From Sambucus nigra (taxonomy: Eukaryota; Streptophyta; Magnoliopsida; Dipsacales; Adoxaceae): a DNA stretch of 64,000 nucleotides. This document shows, in pieces, positions 48,555-60,001 of the stretch. Each line of letters starts with the position of its first letter. Within the stretch, counting starts at the first letter, position 1. The stretch is from NCBI GenBank assembly GCA_949130495.1, contig OX422223.1, positions 79,361,751 to 79,425,750 on the forward strand. The letters are read 5' to 3'. The position numbers were made by a program, and so were the translations under genes. Below the pieces are notes generated by a model. It ran no database searches. It had not been told where the DNA came from and worked only from the letters and a program-made list of their open reading frames with translations.

Positions 48555-50097
48555 GGGGTGGTCACCATATCTAGAGTAGGATGCATTTTCTTGTTCATAT
48601 CATTTTATTCCTATCTCTAGAGTGTATCATTTGTATCATTATTTGTTTGAATTTTTTTTTGAAAAAATTGAAAAATCCAAAAAGATTTTATTTTTTTGAA
48701 AATTTTTAGAAAAATCCATAAAGATTTTCTTTTTATAATTTTTTTTGAAAAACACAAAAAGAGTTTTGTATTTTGTTTACACCGTTTATGGATGAACATT
48801 TAAGATAGCCATAGTCATAATTTCATTCCATATCCACGTGACTGTTTGATAGTGATTTGAGATGCTGCATCATTTCATCCATGTGATTTACATTGTTTGG
48901 AGCCTTTGAGATGTAATTAGTGATATCTTCTATAATTTTGGATGCTTATCTCCTTTATTGCACACATGCATTGCGTTATTTGAGTATTGTACTTGCCTCT
49001 CACATATTGGCTTGAGTGTTTCCATTTCAATTATGTCTATACAATCACAAAAATGTGATAAAACTTGACAAGATAGTAGTGCATGTAAAAACCGTTTACC
49101 GTGAGGACTTAACTGCAACAAAATATGATGAGTGAATCACGGTAAAGGTCTGCAAGAGATCAAAATGTACTCGTCGTGAATGCCACCGTTTAAAAAAAAG
49201 CACAAAAAAAATTAAATGGCAATAAAAAGAAAAATATGCCAAATCAAATGGGCCTATAGGTTTTAGTTTCATCACCTCAAAAGAAAAATATAATTTATAA
49301 TTATTTATGAGGGAGTTTGGAAGGAAAGAAATGAAAAACGTGTTTGCACGTCCTTGAAAGTCATGAAAAAGCGTTACAATGTTTTGGACGTTATTGGTGT
49401 GGAAATCACTTTGAGCTTTGATTTGTTGATTTGATTAAGTCAATTTCTTTTAATTCCATAATTTTTACACCTAAGGAAGATGTTGAGTTCATGCGTTAGG
49501 AATAATCAACATTCATCGTGCACATATGTTATGGTTATATGTATTGATTTTCCTATCGAATTTTTTCACATCCCTACGTTTCCACTATCACCGACTTAGT
49601 TATTTTAGTGTTCTTTCTTGGTGTGATTTATCGTTACATATTTTGTAAGAAAAATTTTAAAAATTTCAAAAAGAGAGTTTGATTACCTTGTGACATTCTT
49701 CATTTGCATTTGCTTTGTGTTCTTCATAATTTTCTATTTGGGGACATCATAAAAATGGAGAGAACGAATTATGGGGGATAATTTTTTTTTGATTTTAGAG
49801 TGATTTTCTTGAGCATAAATTGATGCTTATTTTTGCTTATCATTATATTTCAAATTGTTGCGCATCATGGGTATTGTTTCTTGTCTCATGTGTGTAGGTA
49901 CTTAATTGAGGATTGTTTTTGCACACCCTGATGATGATAAAGAAAGTTTGAAGATGTTGAAGAAGTTTATGACATGTCATTTAGTATTTCCACTTTTTGG
50001 GTTTAATGTGAATATTAAATTGTATGTATCGTTTGGGTTAGGTAGCATAATTCGGATAGCTTTTATGTATGTATCAACATAGACATAGTGAGAGATT
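48555..50097 (+). other. SIRE A 3' region between pol and LTR
   Basis: About 1.5 kb with no long frame. It has an A/T-rich stretch with three or so copies of a GAAAAATCCATAAAGATTTT-like unit at 48660-48770. A GAGAGATT run lies just before the LTR (weak purine tract). SIRE-lineage elements often carry extra sequence here, sometimes an envelope-like frame; none is seen. Confidence 0.5.
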
Positions 50098-51123
50098 TGT
50101 AAGGACATGATTTAATAAATGTCCGTTTAGTATCTAGGAATTTTTTTGTATATCCTAGATCACTACAAGTATGTCTGATACCGCTACATTCGACACGTCT
50201 CCATATTCATCCATGATGGCCTCGACTTGGATCCGAAATTATCACGCACCCACTACCTTCATACGTGCGTAGTGCATCAATATTGTCCTATCATGCATCG
50301 TGCATCTTCAAAATTCATTTGTTCCCACTACTCCACTCACAATTATGGTAAAATAATTTAATTGGAGTTTTTAATATTTCCATAAATATTTGGGAACATT
50401 TTTAAAATAAAATTTTGAAGTCTGAAATCTTTTATCACAAAATAAGAATTTTTTTCGAAGTGTAGAGGCGAACAAGTACACGTCGTTTAGATCGTTCGAA
50501 CGATAAAGCTTGTCATTCAAACTATAGCTCATGTCGTGCGAAGTCGTTCTAATGACACCTGGCGTCATTCAAGCGACACTCCATCTCGTTCGAGCGACCC
50601 ACCTCCTTAATTTCTGTATTTAAGCAGTGTTCGTTATACCCATTTTTTTCCAAGTCTTGACACTGACGTTTCTATAGTTCTTCTGCATTAAAACAAACTT
50701 CGTTTTTCATGTTTTATAGTCTATTTTGATTCACAAACAATTCCCTATCATTTATATGAATCCTCTAAACCCAAGAAAATTGTTCTACTCATCTTGAGTT
50801 CTTGTGGAGAAGAAGTAGGCTCATTTTCCACTGTTGATCTTGGAGTTCTTACGGGACCTCTTGCTGACGACACCGAATCGACACTTGTGAGTAATTGTGT
50901 GTCATTGTATTTCATTGTAATCTGTGTAAGTAAATATTTACAAATTATAGTGAAATAAAAAGGTTTTGCCCCATTGGGGGATTTTTTCCTCAAATTATGA
51001 CCGTCATGCATGTTTGGGTTATTTCATTTATCTGTCACAATTATTTGCAAGACTTAAGACTGGATTGGGATAAAATTGGAATTTAATTAATTAAGTTGGA
51101 CATTGATTGCTGGCGCACTCTCA
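50098..51123 (+). repeat. right (3') LTR of SIRE A
   Basis: 1026 bp, partner of 28600-29560. It carries about 40 bp more in its palindrome-rich segment (50488-50602), including the perfect palindrome ATCGTTCGAACGAT, plus an extra GATTCACAAACAATTCCC-like insertion near 50730. Confidence 0.9.
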
Positions 51124-51128
51124 TTTTC

Positions 51129-52235
51129 CGTTTAATACACTTATCTTGCCAAAATATCCTCCAAGCAAGGAATTCGACTCAGATCTTAGAGACGAGGAAG
51201 CAAGAAGTTATGACCAACGGGGCCTTTATTTTTATTTTTTATTTGTTTGAATGAAATGATATCCTTCTATTCAAGGTTATGAAATTTGGATAATAGTTTG
51301 GAGATAGATTTATTTATTTGTATGTTATGCTAATTTTCATTGTTGGGAATCTAAATACATCTTGTTGAAATTAGTTTATTCTCCCATACATATTGTATTC
51401 ATTATTTTCTCATATTTTATTTTTACTATGTGGTTGGTTATCTAATGTTGCTTATTATATGTTTGTGAAAAAATATCTAATATTATCCAGTAGAGGGAAT
51501 TTACCAATTCGCTAAAATGTCAGAAAAAATGCAGAGACTAAAATTTAGGTTTGCAATGAATTAATGTACAGGAGGTTTGAATTGATTTTCAAAACTTTAT
51601 CACAATATTCATTTACCTTTGCTTTTAAAGTTCACATATCAAAACCACATCTTACACTTTTATTTTTAGTCGGGTATGCATTTTTTGAGCATATTCATTT
51701 GGGATGTTTCCTTTTGGAATCTTAATAGGAGATTGTGTTTATCATTTCATTTGGTATTTATTTTCACTGACATTTCCATTTATGGGGCAACCTAAGTTTT
51801 ATTTTACCAAATAAGAATTCAAGTCTAATCAATTTTGTTTGGCATATGTTTGATAAAATATTCAAGTGATAATTGTGTATATTTAATTTTTTGCATAAAG
51901 GTATATGAGAATTTTGGTTGACATAAGTTTGATATAACTCCTCAGTTATACTTTCGTTTCGATTTGCTTCTATCGAAATCCTATTATGTTTTCATCATTT
52001 ATATTTAAAAAAAAATGATATTATTCAATTGTTTCTTTGACTATTTTTCTTCTTGGCCATCTAGATTTTCATTGTACATGATTTGATGTTGAGCATGGAT
52101 TTCTTTCACACATATGTCTGATTGAAAACTTTTACACAACTATTTTTATCTATCATTACTATTTGAACATATATGTCCTTTAGATATAATGAAATATTAT
52201 ATTTTTATTCAAATCTATTCTTACTATACATTTAC
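51129..52235 (+). other. unclassified DNA after SIRE A; possible exon at its start
   Basis: The first 100 bp contain a frame reading ILPKYPPSKEFDSDLRDEEA then RSYDQRGLYFY, charged and protein-like, followed by very AT-rich DNA that could be intron. It continues the pre-insertion DNA at 28330-28599. The rest up to the Helitron end shows no gene. Confidence 0.3.
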
Positions 52236-52264
52236 GCCTGCACATCGTGCGGGCTCCATGCTAG
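52236..52264 (+). mobile_element. Helitron 3' terminus, plus strand
   Basis: Hairpin GCCTGCAC-ATC-GTGCGGGC (52236-52254, one mismatch), then TCCATG and the terminal CTAG (52261-52264), followed by T. The GC-rich hairpin 6 bp before CTAG and the T at the insertion site are the Helitron signature. The 5' TC end was not located; it lies upstream. No helicase or Rep sequence is seen, so it is non-autonomous. Confidence 0.65.
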
Positions 52265-52338
52265 TTATTATACACTCTAGTATCTTTTCCATTTCAATTC
52301 GATTAAACTTAACAGATGAGTGAATTATTTTTTATGAA

Positions 52339-52366
52339 CTACGTGTAGGCCCGCGCGATGCGTGTG
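52339..52366 (-). mobile_element. second Helitron-like 3' terminus, minus strand
   Basis: On the minus strand GCACACGCATCGCGCGGGCC is followed by TACAC and GTAG, then T. It is the same design as the end at 52264 but diverged (GTAG for CTAG, mismatched stem). The body would extend to higher coordinates. A possible 5' end is TCTTCCCTATATATAT, reading from about 53519, preceded by A. Confidence 0.4.
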
Positions 52367-53475
52367 CGAAATGCAATGTGTGACAATTTTGTGATTTTCA
52401 ATTTTTTTTATTTGTGGGGGTGGGAGGGAGAGGGGAAAGTGTATATGCGAGAAATATCTATTTAAATGAGAATCAACCAATATCATTTTGCTTGGATTAA
52501 TAGTGACATTTAATGAAAACACGAACATTAACAAAGGGAAAAGATCGCGAAAATACAAGAGCTTGAGTCAAAATGCCTACGGATTATGTCTATAGTGAAA
52601 GAATAAACCTATGTGTATCCACAAAAAACTCATTTGGTGTACCCAATACATTAAAAAGCTAGTACTTTCTTGTTGTGGGTCCCGTCAGGGCATAGAAATG
52701 GGTCCCGTCAATGTATTGAAAACTTGTACCCATTTTTATCATGTTAGGCAGGTATACAAAATGGATTTTTTTGTGGGTATGTGTAGTTTTACTCATAGTA
52801 AAATATGCAACAACACCTTGAAGGGCCATCTCACCATCTACATATCCCTTAGGAACAATATTTATAAACCAAGTTCATGAATAATATTTAGAAGCCAAGT
52901 TCACGCGTCAAATCCATATGGTGGAATCTCAAATAATTGACGTGCATGTATCCAAAACAATTGTCAGAGTTCATCATTTCCAACACCATATCTCGATGGT
53001 CAAACCCATCATCAAGTGGAAACAAAATGTAACAGTTCATCATCTCCCGACTTAACTGTGATTCTTCTCTATAATACAAATAGAAAAAATATCAAAACTA
53101 ACCAATTTATATAAGGGTTGGAAGCCTAAAAATCTCATCTGCACATTTTATCAAACACAAATAATGCACTATTATATTACTATAATGATATAAATAGACT
53201 ATCACAGTATTTGAGAAAATTAAGAGATAAATTGTATACCATTATGTGTCTCGTTAACATTTAAACCCATTTTCTCAGTTAAACCCACTTATCTTAAAAT
53301 CAATCATTTATTTCATTATATTTCTATATTTCTGAAAGAATCCAACAAATCAATAAACCCAAGTCAAACAGGAAAATATCTAACTCACCCTTACATTGGA
53401 TTCGTTCCTCTTTCATTTCTAATTATAATCTATCTGGAGTTTTATCCCAAAATTTGAAACAAATATAACAATGGG

Positions 53476-53515
<40 letters not shown>

Positions 53516-55005
53516 AAGATAAGAAAGGATGAAAAACCATATGTTTTGAGGGAAACAATTGAGAAGCTACCCAATTTCACCTCCTTCCGACCATAAAAGA
53601 AGCTACGTTTGACCAGGGAACGATGAAAACTCGTTGACACTAATTTTTGATGGTGAAGAATGGAAGGAAAAACGATATCCACTAATAACAAAACAAAATT
53701 TAAAAAATAAAAAGCAATAAATTAACAAAAAGCTCTTCACAATAAGAACAAAATGGGAGAAAATGTTGAAATCTCCTGTCCATAATACACAAAGGGTCCA
53801 TAGGCGGCACAAAAAAGGTGACAACCACGACTCCCATGGCCACCAACCTCCCATAACCTCCCCTACAATAATGCCTCAACAAATAAACAAAATAAATGGT
53901 AGAAAACACTTGCGTTCTTTTATGTTTAAAAAAACACTTATGCTCTCTACTACAAAAAGATTTTCTAAAAAAGTCAAACTATATCAACAACACTACATCT
54001 AAAAATGCACTACACAACAATTCTATAAAAAAAATTAATCCTAGAGTAACAAACTCTTGATGTTTCTTTTCCACAATCAAATAAACATGTTTTACCCACA
54101 TCTGCCCTAAATTCAATTGGAACTCACATGCTTCTATCCTATGGTTCCAAAGTTTTTTGTCCAAAATTAAATCAATACATAAAAATTGACTTAATTGGAC
54201 ATTTGTTCTTACAAATTTTATTCTCGTATCATATTCTCAAACACTTTTTTAGAATTCCTTAGTAGTAAGTTCTCATCTTCGATTATTAATCTTAATGAGT
54301 TAGGAATAAATTGAGATCGAGTGATCACTAATTGGTTTCACGTTTTAACATGGTATAAAATTCTATGTATACAAGCCCCTGAACATGGGCATAATCTGGA
54401 CTAAGAAAAAACTAATGAGCTGGTGCATATGATTGTATCGTACTGGATAGCTAACCTTTGATTCAATTTCATGTCCTAGCTATCAACAGTTCCATGCGTC
54501 AATCAGACCAAATCCAAAAAACAAACAATGTCCCGTCAATGGTTGGGAGGCTTGCCCATAACACCCATCTATTCATACAAGAAGGAGAAGGAAGATGGAT
54601 TTCAAACTTGGTAAATTCCCAGCAATTTAATTCTCTCGCGTGATAAAAATAAGTTTTCTGCCAACTCCATAGGCCACTCAAATAGCTCAAAGTAAATAAT
54701 TGTATTTGGTCAAATACCAAATAGAAGTGATGCACTCCAAATGTATGTTTGAATGGGATTTAAAAAAGATGTCCATATGCAGAGAGACACCCATTATTGT
54801 GATACGTGTAACGCGGGATTTATCTTCATCGTTCGCTTTCTTGACCGCCAAGGAAAATTGGAAGAGCTGCTCAATTTCTGGTGGTTTTTCCTTATGAAAA
54901 TCCAGTGACCGTCGAGGATGGAAAATGAAGGTGAACTTTCGAGTCGTTCAATTGACTTTAAGATTCAATTTACCGAAGACAATCTCTATATACATAAGTT
55001 CTACC
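52367..55005. other. unclassified DNA, no gene supported
   Basis: AT-rich, with several short frames. One minus-strand frame (52888-53079) reads REMMNCYILFPLDDGFDHRD and looks protein-like, but has no recognised family and no clear start. It might be a captured exon in the minus-strand Helitron. An (AT)n tract lies at 53480-53512. Near 54190-54216 TTCTTACAAATTTT resembles the LTR edge of the gag-only element but has no partner. Confidence 0.35.
53480..53512. repeat. (AT)n microsatellite
   Basis: About 16 AT units, followed by GGGAAGA. Confidence 0.95.
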
Positions 55006-55801
55006 TGTGACACCCCGCCTAATAAAATACCGGGTGATCAGTCCTATATCAAATTAAAACAGGAATCTCATCTGGTTCATTCTTAACATCACTGTCGAAA
55101 ACTTTTTAAAAACTTGCTAACCACCTAGTATTCAAAAGCTGGTGCCAATTTTATCTTTATTAATCCAAGACAAAATAAGTACAGAATTAAAATAAAACAT
55201 CCAATGCTGATAGAATCCATCATCACATAGAATAATAAAAAGTCTTGCCGAATAAACCATCGACTATACCAAAATTAAACCAAACTAACAGAGAGTAATA
55301 AATCACATACAATCTGAAAATAAACTAAATAAAATTGTGAGTGACATGCTCGAGATAGACTGATATGAATCCCTACTCTAGGAATAAAAAAATATATGCG
55401 TCTATGCAAAATCCAAGTTCTTGGAATGAATTCAAGCCTGGCGTCCCTGTGGATGGACACCTAAAAGGTTTTGAAAATATTTGATAGCAAGAGTTAGAAA
55501 CCAAAATATTTTGAAATTACTTAGCAAGTGATTAAATTGCAATAAATTTAAAATGAAAGAATGCTTTTCATATTTAAGCTAGTGTCGCACTCTCTTGAGT
55601 ACAGACTCACCCTTCAATTAATGTGTACACCTAATGCTTTCTTTATATCCCACCTAGTCTTCTACCCCGTAACTAGATCTTGGTAAAATTTTTCCCTGAC
55701 ACACTACTCAAACCCGAGTATGTTTAAAATATGATCTATAAGTTATTTACCACTTTAACTTAAATAATCATCTTTTCTTTATGTTCATATAACTTTCACA
55801 C
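55006..55801 (-). repeat. Tekay-like LTR fragment interrupted by SIRE B
   Basis: Starts TGTGACACCCCGCC at 55006 and shares ordered words with the LTRs at 18181 and 25365. Examples are GGTTCAxTCTTAxCATCACTGTCGAAAA near the start and CACCTAAAAGGTTTT near 55460. There is no primer site to its left, so this is an outer element edge. The match stops at 55801, where SIRE B begins. The remainder should lie beyond the window. Confidence 0.75.
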
Positions 55802-58047
55802 TTAAAAATTGTTACTAAAGACGTTTAATACAAGACTAAACTATTTAAGTAACTCCGAACTGTTTTTTTGAAGAAACTCTTTTCTAGAAATCAAATCAGT
55901 TTTTAATCACAAGATGTGTTTAAAATTTGCACGAGATCAGTTTAAGATTTGTTAACAAAATTTGAAAAACAAAACTAAAACAGTTTTAAATCAACACACT
56001 AATCAGAATGAGACGAGGAGATATAGAAAGATTAATGACAAGATATTTTTAACGTGGTAAAAGCTCATCCAACTGAGCAAACATTCACGACTACCTCTAC
56101 AGAGTAAAAAGAAAAATCCAATAAAACAAAACAAAACAGTTACAAACTATATAACACACATGCACACAAATCAGATCTATACAAGTTTAGGAATGTACCC
56201 ACTAGTGTCCTTATAACTTTTCTGCAGTTCTGATTGTTGATGTTGTTCTCCCAGTTTGCTAACTTCAACTTTGTTTCAGTCTTTACGTCGACTCTTGTTT
56301 TCAAGATCTTATTACCAACACCTTCAGTGTTGTAGTGTGTAAGTGTTTATGATGGTGATCTAACACATGCATGGACACACTCACGCTTATTTTTACAAAC
56401 AGTCCTAACAAATTACATATAAGATCTATATGTTGTGATTTTCAGTTTCTCTCTTCTTAGTAAACTTGAACCTTATTTGACCTTTTAAAATAAACCCAGA
56501 ATCCATCGCTATCTTGCTCAGTAGACATATTAAGATCTTAATCAATTTCAGAGTTTTGAAAAATCTTTTGAAATTAAAAATCGCCAAGTGTGATTCTAAC
56601 TAGGTCAAAGGTCTTGTTTTAAAAGAACTAGAAACAAAAAATGTTATTGTTGATTTTGATGTTAAAAACATTTATAGAAAAGAATCAATAATAGATTTCT
56701 CAAGATGAGAAACAACAAATGCAGATCTAGGTGTAATATAACATAAAATGCTCAGATCTAAATTTTTTATGAAACAGAAACCCAGATCTAAGTGTAATGC
56801 TTAAGTTGGAAAACAAGATCTCAAAACAAAGAGGTTACAAAACAAAACCACTATCAAACCACTCTAAAAAACTCTCAAACACTCAAGGTTGTGTTTGGTA
56901 TAAACTGGTTTTGATAAAAGAATTAGGGTTAGAAACAAGGTTTGAACGAACAGGGTTAGGGTTTCTAACTCTGGAATTTCTCTCTCTTCTCTCTACTCTC
57001 TTTCTCTCTCTAAAATGACGAAGTGGCAAAAGTCTCCTAATGGATGAGGGTTAGCCTCCTTATATACAAGGCTGAGAAGGATCGAGAAGGGGGTTCGTAA
57101 TCAATAGCTGAGATCAAGTCTTGCACCATTGACTTCTATCCAACGGTTAGAGGTAAGCGGTTGGTTAAATGCTCTCTGATTGGTGGATAAGAGTTTACAG
57201 GGATTGTAACAAGAACCCATGCAGAGCGTTGATAAACTTAACCCAAGGGTTAATAAAACATGCGGGTTTACTCTCTTCGAAGAAACACACATACATCCAA
57301 TAGGGAAGCAACAGGTGTTAGGCAAATACCAGATAACAAACACGTGTCTAAACTTAATTACATAAGCACCATGATGTCTCTAGCGCTTTTGGTTCCTACC
57401 CAAGTGAACATCTCAAGGATAAAAACCAATAACTAGAATTAGAAATTGACCCCAATACTTTTAAATCGAATTTTTAATTAATGAAAAAATTGTTTTAAAA
57501 TCATTTAAAATTCCCAAAAATTTATTAAAAAATATTTTAAGGAAAATTAACACACACAACACACATACAATCAAATGATGCAATATATGAATAATGTATG
57601 CGGTCTTAAAGTGTGTGAGTGATAGTGAATTATACCTTAGATCAATCAAACAAGAGGAATGAAGTGTATAGAAGGGTCTGAGGCTCTTTGGTTTCTAGGA
57701 TGAGGACTCAATTTTGTCTCTATTTCCAAAATAGATGAGCACTTATACAATATAGACTCAAGTGACTCAAGAGTATAATGTGCTTCAATCTCCCCCTTTA
57801 GAAATATGAGACAAAATCTCCTTTGAGTCATCTTGGACTCGTAGGGAAACAAAAAGAGATTGAAAAACCTTTTCTTATACAAAAATTCTATCTACCCATT
57901 TCCTAGAACAGATAATTATATAACTCAACTAATTACAATTCAACACCCTAACACAACTGATGAGTATCTGTGCAGAATCCTGCAAATAATCACTAAGATC
58001 AAGCCTTTTAGAATATGTACAAAATAAATGAATTCTCACAAGACTCA
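55802..58047 (-). repeat. left (3') LTR of SIRE B
   Basis: About 2.25 kb. The left edge aligns with 63689 onward. The right edge is set by the minus-strand purine run followed by TGAGTCTTGTGAG. A minus-strand TATA-like box lies at 57060-57068. Only the first 312 bp can be compared with the other LTR; they differ by scattered substitutions. The length beyond that is inferred, and a second insertion inside it cannot be excluded. Confidence 0.65.
57060..57068 (-). promoter_or_regulatory. TATA-like box of SIRE B LTR
   Basis: Minus strand TGTATATAAGGAGGC, followed downstream by a leader with GAGAGAGAAAGAGAG. Position inside the LTR fits a retroelement promoter. Confidence 0.45.
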
Positions 58048-58060
58048 AATTTCTCCCCCA
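58048..58060 (-). other. polypurine tract of SIRE B
   Basis: Minus strand TGGGGGAGAAATT directly before the LTR start TGAGTC. Confidence 0.75.
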
Positions 58061-58107
58061 TTTTGTCTCAAATGGACAAAGGAAAAAAATTATGTAAATC
58101 CAAGAGT

Positions 58108-59898
58108 TTATTCGACATAAACCATTCCAATTGATTTACGCAAAGAAATGAATCTATTGTAATCCAAAGGTTTGGTAAACATATCTGCGAGTTGCAAATC
58201 AGTAGGAAGACAATTGATTTCTAATTCCTTAGTCTCAACTAATTCGCGTATAAAGTGATGTCTTATTTTTATGTGTTTTGTTCGCAAGTGTTGAACAGTA
58301 TTTTTAGAGATAATGATCGCGCTTTGATTATCACAATGGAGATGTAATTTTTCCTCTTTAATACCATAATTACTTAGCATTTTCTTAAGCCAAAGTAATT
58401 GAGCACAACAACTTCCAGCGGCTATGTATTCGGATTCAGCAGTTGATAAAGAAGTGCAGTTTTGTTTCTTACTACTCCAACATACCAAATTATTACCAAT
58501 ATAATAACATGCGCCTGATGTGCTCTTACTATCGTCAGTACACCCTGCCCAATCGGCATCAGTATATCCTATTATAGTGCTAGGAGTATCATTGGTGTAC
58601 CAATATCCTAAATTTAGAGTGCCTTTAATGTATTTTATAATTCTTTTAACACAAGATAAATGGCTCTCTTTAGGATTATTTTGATAACGGGCACACACGC
58701 AAACATCGTACAGAATATCAGGACGCGAGGCAGTCAGGTATAGAAAGGTTCCTATCATACTACGATATAAAGTTCGATCTACGGATTTCCCAGTTTCATC
58801 GTTAGACAGTTTGACCGTAGTACTCATGGGAGTTTTAGCATCTTTTGCACTTTCAAGGCCGAATTTTTTAATAATCTCTAATGCGTATTTGGATTGCAAA
58901 ACAAATAATCTTTCTGAATTTTGTTTGACTTGAAGACATAAGAAAAATTGTAACTCCCCCATAAGAGACATTTGAAATTCTTTATGCATAATTTCAGAAA
59001 AGGATTTAACTTCTGTGGGGGAAGTTGATCCAAAGATGATATCATCTACGTAAGCTTGAGCTATAATGATATGTTTGTTAAAATGTTTGACAAAAAGGGT
59101 TTGATAATTTCAACCTCTCATAAAACCTTTGTCTAAGAGAAAGTTGGAAAAGCGCTCATACCAGGCTCTTGGCGCTTGTTTTAGGCCATACAAAGCCTTC
59201 TTTAGACGAAAGACATGATTTGGATATTTAGGGTCAATGAACCCTTTTGGTTGTTCTACATAGGTATCCTCATTCAATATTCCATTAAGGATAACAGATT
59301 TGACATCCATTTGGTAAAGCGTAAAATGTAAGTAGCAGGCAATAACAAAGAGGAGACGAACAGATTCTAATCGAGTAACAGGAGCAAAAGTCTCGTTAAA
59401 AACTATTCCCTTAATTTGAGAATATCCTTGAGCAACTAATCTGGCTTTGTTTCTAATGACTACCCCACTTTCATCAGATTTATTTTTAAATATCCACCGT
59501 GTGCCAATAACCTTTTTCTGATCAGGCCTAGGTACAAGATACGAGACATCATGAATGACAAATTGAAGTAATTCTTCCTGCATTGCAGAAATCCAATGAG
59601 GATCAGTCAATGCATCATTAAGATTCTTTGGTTCCACAAAAGAAACAAAACATCCATAATGAGCATTGTTTCTTAATTGAGATCTTGTACGAACATGCTC
59701 ACTAGTGTTACCAACAATGTTATCTATGGGATGGTCTTTAGAAACCCAGTTAGGTACTTTGGGTGTCTCAATAGGTAAAGAATCATCTATTTCAGAAGAG
59801 TCATTTACTAAAAAAATTTTAGAGTCTTCTACAATAGTTGGTTCTCCAGTCTTACTCTCTACAGTAGTGTCACTTACAATAACGTTTATGGATTCCAT
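58108..59898 (-). pseudogene. pol: SIRE B reverse transcriptase and RNase H, nearly open
   Basis: The frame from 59898 reads VMESINVIVSD-like linker, [61 protein letters not shown] and LKKALYGLKQAPRAWYERF. One stop interrupts it just after GFMRG (59107-59109). The same frame then continues with an intact YVDD at 59041-59052. RNase H blocks follow: YTDADWAGCTDDSKSTSG, SKKQNCTSLSTAESEYIAAG and LADMFTKPL, ending at a stop at 58108. Length and motif order match copia pol. A single nonsense change separates the two halves. Confidence 0.92.
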
Positions 59899-60001
59899 TA
59901 AGGTCTTAGTACGAAGATTGTAGATACAATATGCCCTACTGTTAGGAGAATATCCTTAAAAAAATGGCTTTATCTCCACGAGTCTCAAATTTAGATAAGT
60001 G

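Larger units (their letters stand above)
28600..51123 (+). mobile_element. SIRE A: SIRE-like Ty1/copia element with two nested insertions
   Basis: LTRs 28600-29560 and 50098-51123 begin TGTAAGGACATG and end GGCGCACTCTCA. A perfect target duplication TTTTC (28595-28599, 51124-51128) brackets the element. An iMet-type primer site follows the left LTR. Gag, protease, integrase, RT and RNase H pieces follow in copia order on the plus strand. They are interrupted inside the integrase by elements at 32381-41681 and 41958-46673. A gag with a coiled-coil stretch and two zinc-knuckle relics, a WVPK box before protease, and about 1.5 kb between pol and the 3' LTR fit the SIRE lineage. All coding parts are broken. 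Confidence 0.85.

Noticed and set aside
54180..54216. Possible third copy of the gag-only element LTR edge
   Set aside because: Only about 30 bp resemble the edge near 46673; no palindrome array, purine tract or partner LTR.
56930..57060. TTAGGG-like words suggesting telomeric repeats
   Set aside because: Only isolated copies (GGTTAGGGTTTC) inside the SIRE B LTR; no tandem array.
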